Shown: positions 47,222 to 58,886 of the stretch, one piece after another
How positions within the stretch are numbered: position 1 is the stretch's first letter
How the letters are laid out: each line of letters starts with the position of its first letter
Assembly: GCA_037126765.1 (NCBI GenBank)
Contig: JBBCBC010000008.1
Span: forward strand, 434,001-498,000
Reading direction: 5' to 3'
Source of the DNA: Stenogyne calaminthoides
Taxonomy: Eukaryota; Streptophyta; Magnoliopsida; Lamiales; Lamiaceae
DNA: 64,000 nucleotides
Made by a program: the position numbers and the translations under genes
The notes under the pieces: generated by a model
The model's input: only the letters and a program-made list of their open reading frames with translations
The model's database searches: none
What the model was told of the DNA's origin: nothing

Positions 47222-49960
47222 TCATCCTGCTATTTCTCCTTCCTCTAGTTCTTCCTCCATTAATAATTCACTGCCCCCCATATCATTCGGTGACTCTTCG
47301 AACAATATCCCATCAAAATCGAAAAAGTCATCAGGGTTACAATCTTCAGTAATGTCTGGGTACACGTCGATTAAATCTGGCCCCACAAATTCCAGATCAC
47401 CAATTTCAGCCAACTCCTCAATGCAGGTCTTGTGGCATGTATTATTATTATCTTGACTGTGAAAAGACGGTGTATCCCCGTTCTCCCTGTTGAAATTTGG
47501 TGGGCTCTGCCCCAATTTCGATTTATTATCAGTTACGTTCTTCGCAGGGGCATTGTTCAGGAGATCTGATACATGGGGATCTAAAGAACCCCCGTCGTCA
47601 ATTTCTTCTTCCCTAAATGTCACACCTTTAGGACTTGGGGAATCATGATGATCAGGCTCCTTAATCTCCACTTTACGTGGAATGACATTATTTATTACAA
47701 CGAAATCATAGCTGTGAGAGGGTAAGAAGACGTAAATTACTGGGTACTCCAGAATACCAATGCCTGAGAATTGATCACGGATTGGTGCATTTATGTTTAG
47801 CTGACAGTAAGGTGATTTTAGCCCCTGCACAGAGTAGAAAATTAACAAAAGCTAGACATGAATTTGATATCTCAACTTAGATAAGTAAAGCCAAATATGG
47901 CTAAGATTCAGTATATTTGAATCTATCTTGAGTAAGGCAAATAGTATGTTTTTTACGTGCTGTAGGAGGATTGGGAAAATCACGACTTAGCAATAGTAGA
48001 ATAGTAAAAAGGTGAATTTGACTTTTGTGTATGTTTGGTTGATGAGATATAGTAGGGTAGGATTGAGAAAAATATAGTGAAAATGTAAATGATAGTGTGA
48101 TTATTATATTGTGAAGAATAAAAGTGTGTCTATGAGGGAAAAAAGTAATGTAAGAGACTGTAGGCAAACAGGTGGCTTAGCCCACCTGGTCACTGGGCTC
48201 CTCAATTGAGTGGGAAACCAGGTTCGATTCCCTTTGGGAACGAATTGGAGTATGGGAGTTATAAGGTGGCTTGGTGAATTTGTGGAGTGTTTGGGTGCTT
48301 GGTGTACTAACTACTAACATCTAACAACTAACTTTGTCCGATCAAAAAAAATAAAAAAAAAAAATTATAGGTTACGATTATGATGGATCTGAAATATAGC
48401 TTAAATAATTCTGCAAACAAACATGCATTAGTATTTTGGAAGTAAAATATTGCTTTGCTGATCGCGAGACAAACATACCTCGCAGTAGAAGACAACTAAC
48501 ATCAAAATCTTGAATTAAGATGGAGAATAAATTAACAAACAGTAAAGAATGGGCAAAACAAACCTTTGGATATTTGCGAATGAAAAATTTGAGAGAATCC
48601 AAGCTCAGGTCACAGAATTCTCTTAAAGGATGGTTCCATGGACTAGGTTTTAGGTGGTTTTCAATCACAGAGGAGAGAGTTGAATTCTCGTGTATTCTGC
48701 AGCAAGTGAACGCGTATGAGCTATGAGCCTTCTAAATAATGATTATATATCGATGAGAAAGAGTTTATTCATGTCAAATTGTCAATCTGCCAGCCAAAAT
48801 GCTCACCCATGATCAAGCAACACAACATCAGTTGAATGAAACCGCCACTCAATGGTCCAAGATATGAATTTCTTCCTGGAAACAAATGATAACATTACTG
48901 AGTGTTTATTAATCTTAATCAAGGTGAGGGTCCTACATAGAAGTTTTAATTCATCTGAACCAAGAGCCTATAGAAGCCTCACACAGAAAAAGTTTTGGAA
49001 ATTACCTGTTATCGTAATAAGTCTTATTCCTTACTCTTTTTGACATTCCATGGGAAAGAAACTGAAGTCTTGTCCTACGATTCAAAGCAGCATTTCGAAG
49101 ACTTTTGAGGGGGAAGGGAATAGCAAAATGAGAATTACCACATAACTTAAATCTCGTTCTTCGAGCTGAATCAGCAATTCGTTTTACTTCCTCAAGCATG
49201 CTGTAGTCTACCAAATATTAAAAACAAATACAATCAAATCCCTTAAGCAACGGATACCACTAAAAAGCGACGAAACCATTCTGAAATAAGTCGGTTAAGC
49301 AAAAACTTCTAGCTTTTGTAGATCTAAATACTCTACTGATGTAATGTTGTTCCTCTGAGGCTAGAACCACAATCAAATTACAATCACCAGCTCAATTCTC
49401 ACAGAAAGAACAATCAACCACCAAGATGTATGCACTATGATTGATAAGGAGAAATTAAAATACTATTGCCACCATAAATGTGAAAAAATTTACAATCAGC
49501 ACAAACAAATATCCCAACATTACGGATCAGGGAAAAATCCTAGAAAGAAGCAGGAGAATCACGCGCTTCAAGAATCAAACACTCCATCAAACTCACTTGA
49601 GATAAAAACAGCCAAAAACTCAATCTTTTGACCAGGGAATTTAAAAACAGAATGCACAAAGATGCCGTAACTGATAAAATAACGTAGGAAAAATACAGAA
49701 AGAAACTGGGTTCGCGTCAAATAATCACCTGAAATAAGCTGATTATCATTGAACTGAGAAATCGGAACGAAGTTAGTGAGGGGTCTTTTCCCGGTGCAGG
49801 AGGTACGCTTCTTGTGAGAATTGACACAAGGAAGGCTGCACGAGCGAACGGAGCAACCGGGGCACTTGTACTTTGAGGGATTAATGTTGCACTCTTCGCA
49901 TAAAACGGGATTCAGTTTGTCGTTGGAAGCTGAGGGTTCAATTTTGTCGTCCATCGCCAT
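47222..49960 (-). CDS. BCD1: Box C/D snoRNA protein 1 (zf-HIT snoRNP assembly factor)
   Basis: Nuclear assembly factor for box C/D snoRNPs, which guide rRNA 2'-O-methylation; the yeast and human homologues are Bcd1 and ZNHIT6. Exons (minus): 49729-49960, 49006-49207, 48807-48875, 48564-48696, 47222-47824; 1239 nt, 412 aa, all junctions in phase. zf-HIT finger at residues 21-55: C21, C24, C33, C36, C41, C45, H49, C55. The central conserved block includes LSHGMSKR.RNKTYY, ISWTIEWRFHSTDVVL, ENHLKPSPWNHPLREFC, FFIRKYPKG and LEYPVIYVFLPSHSYDF. The C-terminal third is acidic and disordered, ending MEEELEEGEIAG. For exon 4 the acceptor CTGCAG at 48697 is used because the upstream AG gives a stop. 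Intron 4 contains a SINE. Confidence 0.95.
48150..48363 (+). mobile_element. tRNA-derived SINE in BCD1 intron 4
   Basis: A head with a degenerate A box (TGGCTTAGCCCACCTGG) and an excellent B box (GGTTCGATTCC) about 50 nt later, then a non-tRNA body and an A-rich tail (about 48345-48363). No acceptor-stem pairing, so not a tRNA gene. A target duplication was not found. Confidence 0.7.
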
Positions 49961-50028
49961 TTCTGTTCTTGGGGCGAGAGAGAGAGAAGGAGGGCGCCAC
50001 GGATGAAGGTGAAAGGTTTAAGGGGTTC

Positions 50029-50036
50029 TAGGGTTT
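50029..50036 (-). promoter_or_regulatory. BCD1: Telo-box in BCD1 promoter/leader
   Basis: AAACCCTAG on the minus strand about 70 nt above the ATG. Telo-boxes are typical of plant ribosome-biogenesis and translation genes, which fits BCD1. A TTAGGGTTTT also lies just above the EMSY-like start (58859-58868). Confidence 0.5.
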
Positions 50037-51600
50037 TCAATTACGACGTCGTAAACTACTCTTTTTCCTAATTAATTGTAGCAAATCAAATAGTGCCTAA
50101 TTTGGAAAGAGCAGAAAAAAACGAGTGTTTTTTTTTTTTAAAAAAAAGAGGACTTTTATTCCTTAAACAAGAAAATACATCAGTGGCTGGCTAAAAAAAA
50201 AAATTAAGTCTTGCATGCATCATTTGCACCGTGTATTTTTATAATCATTTAATTGAAATATCTTAAATATTTAATTTATTTTGAAAAAGTAGTGCAATAT
50301 ATTTCTCGTATTAATGGTTGCACGGTTCAGTGTTGACAAATTACATATTTCAGTACACAAGTTGCATGATTTTAAAATACACTATCGAATACATGGTGCA
50401 CCTGGTGCAGATGAGATCCACACGAAAGAAAAATGGTTCTCAAACCAGATAAATGGACAAGAAATAAGAAACTAATCACAAATGTTAAATGCACATTTGA
50501 CCGATAGGACTTTCAAAATGATGGGAAGTGGAGTGTGATGATGTGGTGATGATTATGGTGATGGAGTATGATGATGTTTTTACATTTTCAATTTACAATG
50601 TTATTCAACCTGGGATGCACCGCGACATAAATCTAACTATGATGCTAAAAAAAATTATAGAGGCTAATATTACCATTTTACAATTTAATTATGCTTGTTT
50701 TTTTCACTAACTTGCTTAATTTGTTATTTGTTATATCATTCATTACTTACTTGTTATACTTATCTTAATAATTTTTAATTTGTAAAACAACATTAGTGTA
50801 ACATTACAAATATATTCAAATTATTTAGTAGGAGTATAATGTTAAATGAAACAACTAATACCTTTCAATTATTTAATATTTTGAAATTATTGTATATAAG
50901 TTTTTTTATACTATTCAATGAAACAACCAAATAATATTTTTCAATGAAACAACTGATACTTTTCAATGAAACAACCGATTCTTTTCAATGAAACAACCAA
51001 TACCTTTCAATGAAATAACTAATACCTTGCAATGAAACAACAAATACCTTTAAATGAAACAACCAACTAATACTTTTCAATGAAACATGTAAAAAATATT
51101 TAAATAAAAAAAAACATGATAGTAACACCAGCTAATTAAACTACTTTTGCATAAAACAAATCCAATAAAAAAAAAAAAAACCACTATTCAAAATAAATCC
51201 AGTATTCAAAAAAATATTTTAAAAAAATCGTATTAAAAGATATTAAAATTTTAGTATTAAAAAATATTCAAATAAAATTCAGAATTAAAAAATGTTAAAA
51301 ATCCAGTATTAATAAAAAATTGTGGTCCTATCGTGTACAGGACACGACACGGAGCATGCCATGTCGAGTCTAGGCTACGACAGGGAGCATGTCATGTCAT
51401 GTCCTGGACACGACAGGACACTCGCCATATCGTGTTCTCAACATGACAGACACTCATATCATAAATGTCCCATCGGTCAAATATCCATATAGCATCTCTC
51501 GAAACTATAATCAATCGATGATATTCATTTCTTAAGAAGTATAATAAGGGCAATCGATTCTCGATCTGAGGGTTACATGAATCCATTGATCGATTGATGA
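50037..51600. other. Intergenic with minisatellite and repeat debris
   Basis: 50855-51095 is an imperfect array of about 21-bp units around CAATGAAACAACCAATACTT (some ten copies). 51310-51460 is rich in GACACGACA / CATGTCATGTC, probably LTR debris. No gene. Confidence 0.6.
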
Positions 51601-51623
51601 GCAATTGATTCCCGAAAGCTTCT

Positions 51624-51945
51624 GGTTCTAGTCAAATGAAAATAACTCAAGTGGTTAGAGTTTCATTACCTAAGACTTTAAGGTCTTGAATTCGAGACAC
51701 GGTGAGGAAATTTATTCCCTCTAGTAGTGATGGTATTGACGCTTTGCGGTGAATTACAATATCTATAGCGAGACGAAAAAATATGTCATATGTGCAGTTA
51801 CAGTTCTGATTGATATTGAGACGAAAGGATGTGTCGTGTGCACGTTTACACCTCCGATCGTAGCTAGACAAAAAGATATGTCATGCACTCGATGGTATAA
51901 AGAACTTAAAAATGTAATAGATTGTTTTTATTAAAAAAAAAAAAA
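51624..51945 (+). mobile_element. SINE with 14-bp target duplication
   Basis: Begins near CTCAAGTGGTTAGAGTTTC (A-box-like), then GGTCTTGAATTCGAGAC (degenerate B box), and ends in about 13 A. Flanked by an exact direct repeat TCCCGAAAGCTTCT (51610-51623, 51946-51959), which fixes both ends as a retroposition event. Confidence 0.8.
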
Positions 51946-51959
51946 TCCCGAAAGCTTCT

Positions 51960-53267
51960 ATGATCGTGAAGGGAGAGTTTTATTTATTACTATGTACTTT
52001 GGTGACCAATGTACAATGCAATCATAACATCTACATACATGGTCATTGTCTTTTAAGTACTTAAATTCAAAGTTCAATTATCCCTTCATTAAACACTCAA
52101 ACTACCACTAAAATATAGTGTCAATTGATGAGTAATGTAAATAATCCCCCTAGAATAAATTAAACGTGTAACTACTCCATTTTAATAATCACAACTCACA
52201 TAAGTCTACTTAAGCATATATACATGTGCAACTATCATTTGTACTAGTACATATGTCTATGTATACAAACTAATATAAATGATTATCCAAAGCACAATAA
52301 AACTCACCAATCAAAATCATCATCAACTAAAAAATTGAACTAAAATCAATTAAATCAAAATATAATTTCAAAATTTCACCAATCATCACATCACCTGAAA
52401 ATGCTGAGAGTTTGGTTTATAATTTACCAATCCAATATAATGGATATAAATTAGAAAATAAACTAGGAGCCGCATTGTTTTTCAGAAGTTCCCGGCTAAC
52501 GATGTTTCTTGTTTCAAAAAGGCGTCCAACAAAATTAACGCTATGTGTGTTTATCAATTGAGACTTGAGTCTTGAGAGAAATGTATATTAGTTTCGAATT
52601 GAGAAATTGAAATCTATATATACATCGAATAAAAAATTAAATTAAATGGCTTACATAATTTGAGATATTAATTGAGGGGTCTAATTATACCCTTAAACTA
52701 ATGATAAAATATAATAGTATCACCCTATCATTACTCATAATAACTTCTTATAAAAAGAACAAATTTCAAAAGAGATCATTTCAAGTGTCTTTGTTCCAAC
52801 AACATACATTGTAGGCACACTATATTAAATTTTCTTTCTGGATTGAACAAAAACAATTCTTAAAATTATATTTTCTTTGTTTGGGTGTTTTGGCAACGCC
52901 AAAAAGTAGTAGGACACCAATGATATATTCTCCAGTTATATAGCAAAAAAATAATATTTTATTAAAAAAGTCCTTTCAGAATCTCAAGGGTCAATTATAG
53001 CTTAATTAGGCCTTAGTTACCACTTACCAACTAGGAAAGAAGCGCTTTCTTGTTCTGCATTTGTACATTCCTTGAAACAAAAATTAAGTGATTGTCGAAA
53101 GCACAAGTTGCCGCATACAATTTATGTACAACCAAACAAGACCTTGGTTTTTCAGATAAGTTGTTTCTATCACGCGATTCCATCTTACAAAAGAAAAAAC
53201 CAGAAAGAAATCCAAATTCCATCTTTGGAACCTCAGAATTGCGACAAGAAAATAACTCAAAATTCAG
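51960..53267. other. Intergenic
   Basis: AT-rich, no gene, RNA gene or clear element recognised. Confidence 0.4.
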
Positions 53268-53488
53268 CGGCTTGGATCCCCTGTTTCATTTCTCTATTCC
53301 ATCTCCTATTCCACATTTTAGATTTATGATAAATGTACATCTCACAATATCTACAAATATGAAAATAACACCCTAACATAACCAAATAATCTATTTAGGA
53401 AATTATTTATTTAAGAAATCTAATTAATTTCTACCAAAACTCATTCCAAAATATCTTATAATAATATTTATGATAATTAATTTAAGCC

Positions 53489-53523
<35 letters not shown>

Positions 53524-54470
53524 TAACATACTTAAAAATAAAAAATATTACAAAATTTTTGAACTTATTAAAAATATAAAATTTAATTTATATTTGTCTT
53601 TTTATGTTACTTTTTTTTTATTTGGATTTTGAACGTGCATTTTTTTTCTTATTAATTACTTAAATTTTGTTCTCCTAAAAAACATATAATTAATTATTAT
53701 ATAAAGTTTGAGATTATAGGAAAGGTAATATAAAAATTAAAAGTTTTGTAACTTAAAAAAAATAAATTAATATGTATTTTTAAATAAAAATACAAATGAA
53801 TTATGAAATATTGAAAATTTCAGCACATTTATCGAATTGAAAATATATAAATTTTATGTACGGTAACAATATGAAAATATAAAAAATATGCATATTGTTA
53901 CTATACCAAATTTTTTGATATTTTCAGTTCGATAAATGCCCTGAAATTTTCAATATTTCATAATTTATTTGTATTTTTATTTAAAAAGACAAATTAATTA
54001 ATTTATTTAAAATTTTAAAGTTACATGACTTTTAATTTTTTTATACACTATATATAATAATTAATTATATTTTTTTAGGAAAAGAAAATTTAAGTAGTTA
54101 ATAAGAAGAAAAAATGTACGTAGTTTTTTAAATCAAAATCCAAATATAAAAAGAACAAATATATTTTAATTTTTCTATTTTTAGAGTTACAAGTTTCAAA
54201 ATTTTGGTGAAAACTTTTATTTTAAAAAATTATATATGTGTGTGGGACATAAAATTAATTCAACATATATATTATTATAAGATTTTTTGGAATGAATTTT
54301 GGTAGGAATTAATTAGCTTTCTTAAATAAATATAATTTCCTAAATAGTTTATTTGATTATGTTAGGGTGTTATTCTCATATTTGTAGATATTGTGATATA
54401 TACACTTGTCATAAATGTAGGATGTGGAATAGGAGATGGAATAGGGAAATGAAACAGGGGATCCAAGCCG
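53268..54470. mobile_element. Fully palindromic MULE (1.2-kb hairpin)
   Basis: Inverted arms start CGGCTTGGATCCCCTGTTTC at both ends and continue to the centre near 53870-53880 with no unique interior. Flanked by a perfect 9-bp duplication AAAATTCAG (53259-53267, 54471-54479), diagnostic of Mutator-like elements. Contains a TA run near 53494-53518. No transposase. If transcribed it would fold into a stem of about 600 bp. Confidence 0.88.
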
Positions 54471-54851
54471 AAAATTCAGTGGTAATTAATAAAGATTTTA
54501 CTTATTACATTACTTATGTTAATTGTGCTATTAAACAATGAAAGAATCAAGAATGCCATTTTTAGCACATATGTAAAATCCACAGGATATTGCGACACTT
54601 TGTTTTGGAATATTTCACTGCACGCGACTTTTCCAAAGAACGTTTTACTATTTTAAGAATTCAAATTCAAATGTATTTTTAAAATATCTATTGAAAAATA
54701 AAATTGTGCCAATTAAAACAAGTTGCATGTTTAAAAATAAACTTGAATTTCACTGTATCCTCGTGCATAAAAGACTTTGCCAATAATTTTTCAAAAATTA
54801 AACATAGCCTGTAGGATAATTGCCACGTGTATAAGTCGTTATGTTGGGTAA

Positions 54852-55103
54852 GGGCCCGCTTGGTATGACTTGGAAATGTTAATGGTAATGGGTATCATTG
54901 AGGGGTCAATCACCGAAGGTTATTGATTGCATTGTTATTGCTTGGTTAGAACATCAATAATGAATATCATGTGAGGTGCGGTGAGTGTGGTGGTAATCAA
55001 TTGTTTACTTTTATTCCTATTACTTGTTTATCAAAACTATAAAACAACATTAATAGAAATTATCTCATTACCCACTTCCATTACCCCAACCAAAGCGGGA
55101 CCT
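54852..55103. mobile_element. hAT-like MITE, copy 2
   Basis: Ends AGGGCCCGCTTGGTATGAC and, inverted, AGGTCCCGCTTTGGTTGG, with inverted TGGTAATGGGTATCATTG / ATTACCCACTTCCATTACC. Same family as 13589-13841, and about 220 bp above the GARP gene start, so it may contribute promoter sequence. Confidence 0.6.
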
Positions 55104-55274
55104 AAATTGATAGTTTCTTGTTTGCTTCTGCATTTAATCTGTCTCTATACATTTTTTAATAACAAATGAGAGAATAAAATGTCATGAAAATGTGGACATT
55201 CTTGTTCAGTTTCTCATTGGTCCAATCTCCTTTTTCTTGGAGTTCATATCTGTGTTTCTCCACCAACTAATTTT

Positions 55275-55287
55275 ACCATATATATTC
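55275..55287 (+). promoter_or_regulatory. TATA box of the GARP/MYB-CC gene
   Basis: ACCATATATATTC about 38-50 nt upstream of the chosen ATG; implies a very short leader. Confidence 0.45.
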
Positions 55288-55324
55288 TTGGATCTTTACT
55301 TCATTAAAAGATTTTGACAAAAAA

Positions 55325-57480
55325 ATGAACAATCTGCAGAGTTTTTATTCCAAGAATTTGTCATCACAGAAAGATTGCACACAACCTCCTGATCTGTTAT
55401 TGAGGATGTTACAAGGAAGTACAAATCAAAATCCGGGCTTTGGTAAATTAATAATCAAGAACTCGTCTTTTAATTTCTAGTTGTTATAATTCGGTTCACT
55501 GGATTATATACTATATATTTTACTTGCACAGATGTTGCAGATTATGTTGAGGTAACTAGGAACAGTCTTGAGTTCAGAGCATTTAGTCCTTTGAAAGATA
55601 TTGCTGCAGATTTGGGTGATAAAATTAATGGTCAATCAAGTGACACTTTACAATCACTTGTTCAATCTTGTTTTTGTGGTAAAGGTACATACTTGATTCA
55701 ATCGCCTGTGGACGAATGCAAGCACCACCAGAATCAGCAGATGTTATCTGATCAGAAGTATCTGATTAGTTTTTTGGACAAAAATGTTGGCTTTACATCT
55801 CACAATTCTTCATCTTCCAAGTAAGTATTGCCACATGTTATATGCATAAGGATATTTTATTACCAAAAAATCTTTTTGATTAAACAATAACTAGCACAGT
55901 AAAAATCACAGGTACACTATCTGCAGATCTTTTTGAACTAAATTGGTTTTGCTGTCTTCCTTAACTAAGGTGGTGTTTGCAAATGAGATGGAAAACCCAG
56001 AATCACTTTTTTTCTTATTTAAATTGAATCTACCAGCTTTGGAAAAAAAGTGATTCTGGAGTATTTAGTAGTGACTGAAAACAGACTCTAATACATGTAT
56101 AGCACATTAAAATTGGGATTCTCATAATCACCTATTGATTACTATAAGATATGTGCTCATTAATTCCAAATCAATTGAAACAGTCTTAGTATTTTACATA
56201 TCAAAGTTAGATCACATAATTGATTCCAATAACAATATCATGCACCTATAATATGTTGCTCATATTATTAGGAAGGTCAAAGTTTATAACACATTTTTGG
56301 TTAAAGATTACATTTTTTATTGCATGCTGCAGCACATTTCAGCTAGAAAAGCAGATTGTCTCTGAAAAAGAGGCAATTAAGAACAAGAGGCGAATAAGAT
56401 GGACCGAAGATCTTCACAAGAGATTTATGGAGTGCGTAGATCGCCTAGGCGGCCCCAAAAGTAAGTATACAAGATATTGATGCATTTTATCCCTTCTTTT
56501 TCAGGGTAACAAACGGGCTCTAACTCTTATTATGAAGTAGGAAACTGAACTTATTTTCTTGGTTAAATGCAGAGGCCACACCAAAGGCAATCCTCAAGCT
56601 AATGAACTGTAGTGGATTAACCATTTTTCATATTAAAAGCCATTTACAGGTTAAATAAACATTACCATAATTAACTTCTAATTTTGGATCTGCTCTATTA
56701 TCACATGTCTCATAATTTTCTGTTTATTTTCTCAGAAACATCGGGTTGCTCATCTAATTCCAGACTCAACAGAAGGTATATGTTTATTTAAACAAGATAT
56801 AATTGTTTTATTATAACACATCAGTTCAATAATAGTAGTAGTTTTATTAAAAAGTATTAGTTGTTTTACTTGAAAATGACATTGCGAACTAATTGCACAG
56901 TAAAACAGTTTACACGAAAAAGGTTTACCTAAACATAATGTATTAGTACTTTTTACTATAAAGTGTTAATTGTGTTACTAAAAGTTTGTGGTGAGATGCA
57001 GGCGATGCTGAGCGGATCGACTCTAAAACGTAAGCCTACGAAGTCATTCCTCGTCTGAATATACAATTTTTTTATTTTTTTTAATCAGGAAAATAATTAT
57101 ATTGATATCTCCAATAGGGCCAAAAATATACAAATTTTTATTCACACGATATTTATGGGTTACCAGGGGTGTGCAAATTGTGGAAGCTCTGAGGATACAA
57201 ATAGATGTTCAGAGACATTTATTTGACCAATTGGAGGTATTTAATTGATTTCTAAATAATCTCTTTTTTTTAATAACTCGTTATCGGCCGGCCAAAAATC
57301 AACTAATTGATTTCTAAGTAATTTCTCTTGTTAATTACTTTCAATGATTATTTAATAATTACATTGCATGCATCATGTGTTTTTGATTGTGTTTAGAGTC
57401 AAAAGAAGTTGCAGATGAGGATCGAAGAACAAGCCAAGCAGCTTCAGACTATGATTCAATCCCAGTTGAATAACAAATAA
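55325..57480 (+). CDS. GARP (MYB-CC) transcription factor, PHR1-like
   Basis: DNA-binding transcription factor of the G2-like/MYB-CC class, which includes phosphate-starvation regulators; acts in the nucleus as a dimer. Exons: 55325-55442, 55532-55820, 56333-56460, 56573-56649, 56736-56775, 57002-57029, 57167-57236, 57397-57480; 834 nt, 277 aa, phases consistent. GARP domain at about 155-212: KRRIRWTEDLHKRFMECV, LGGPKKATPKAILKLM, GLTIFHIKSHLQKHR. MYB-CC coiled coil at about 228-270: VQIVEALRIQIDVQRH, LFDQLE (family LHEQLE), MRIEEQAKQLQ. The N-terminal half (1-150) is Ser/Gln-rich without a domain. Deviations from the common sequence: SHLQKHR where SHLQKYR is usual, and WTEDLH for WTPELH. It is short because little follows the coiled coil. 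The specific role is unknown. Confidence 0.93.
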
Positions 57481-58886
57481 TTAGGCCTGCTAATTAACTG
57501 TCTTGTTCATCATCAATTAATAAATGTATTAGTTGTACCATTTAACTGTCTTTGTAGAATTAATTGTTACATTCTTTTCACAAATAACATGTTAACTTTA
57601 GTAGAGACTATAAAAGTTAAATCATTTTTTTCAGTTTTCACACATGGCACATTAGAACACAATTAAACGGTCTACTTTGTTATGTGGATTCGCCGCCTCC
57701 CTCTTTAATCTTCGACTCCAATTAAACCTAAAAAATTATAAAATAAAATAGAAAAGAAACAACGGGTTCAGAACATCTTCTATTTTCAATGGGGAGTTTT
57801 CACAAAGATTATCCCTCACTCCTTTAACCCCCGGTTCTGTATTTATATCACAGTATCTTTTTTAATCAAACTATTCAAAAGATTGACAAAAATGTTCTAT
57901 TTATATTGGTGAGGAGCAATCAATCCCACCGGAAATTTCATGATTTATGGTGAACAAATTGATAAGTGAATGAACAAATTAGAGAGAAGATTTGAAAGAT
58001 TGTCAAGGGAGTTTTAAACGTGTAAAATTATGGAAGAGTGGAAAAATATGTTAGGCCAAAGCTATACGGGCTCAACTCAAATGTAAATGAGCCCAATATA
58101 TTACATATTTGAATCGTGGCTTGAGCTTGAATTGAAAACGTTTATTTTTTCTTTTTAAGGCTAGCTTTAACTTGAGTTCCATTAAAATTCTGTGGCATTG
58201 ATTAGCAATTTCGGGTATGAGTTTTAAGTTGTAATAATTCAACCAAGTTATAGCAATACATTGTTCATTGTTCTACTCAAAACAAATGATTCAATTGGTT
58301 TTATCTTATTCAATATAAATTTGCAGAGATCTTAGGATCATTTAATAGTCTCATTAATTCCGAGGATAATTTATAAAACAAACTTCCAATTCACCAAGAA
58401 TCAAGAGTTCTACAAAATAATTTATAAATTGTAGTATGGACTCAGGCAAAATAAAATGAAGTATGTTTTTTGAAAGATTGACACACTTTCAATTTTTACA
58501 AAAAAATGCAATTTTACCTTTTATTTTAGCATATATTAAAGCAAACAAGCAGTTCTTTACGTAAAATGGTACAAAAATATTTAATTTATTTGAGAAAAAA
58601 AACACCTTTCAATCCACACGTGTGGAATCTCTCCTGGAGCGAGGCAAAAACACTTTCGAACAAGAAACAACAAATCTCAAAGGCGGAACTCAAACCCTTG
58701 CATTCCTAACCCAATTCGATACACATATTTCACGTCCGCGCACCAACACCAAATCAACTGAACTAAAATCGCAGCTGCTCGTTTATGCTTCGGTAACTCG
58801 GGAAATCTGAAACAATTTCAAGGTTTTCTGCAACGGCGTACGAATTTGGGAATTACTTTTAGGGTTTTCCTTGAATTGAGCTGGAT
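57481..58886. other. 3' flank of GARP gene and promoter/5' UTR of the EMSY-like gene
   Basis: 57481-57650 is probable 3' UTR. 57650-58600 shows no gene. About 58610-58880 is GC-richer and looks like the EMSY-like 5' UTR. Confidence 0.45.

Noticed and set aside
47901..48167. Minus-strand open frame of 88 codons
   Set aside because: Lies inside BCD1 intron 4, low complexity, no family resemblance.
48150..48240. Possible tRNA gene at the GGTTCGATTCC box
   Set aside because: A box is degenerate, stems do not pair and an A-rich tail follows; treated as a SINE.
50855..51095. CRISPR-like array of 21-bp units
   Set aside because: Units are contiguous with no unique spacers in a plant nuclear context; it is a minisatellite.
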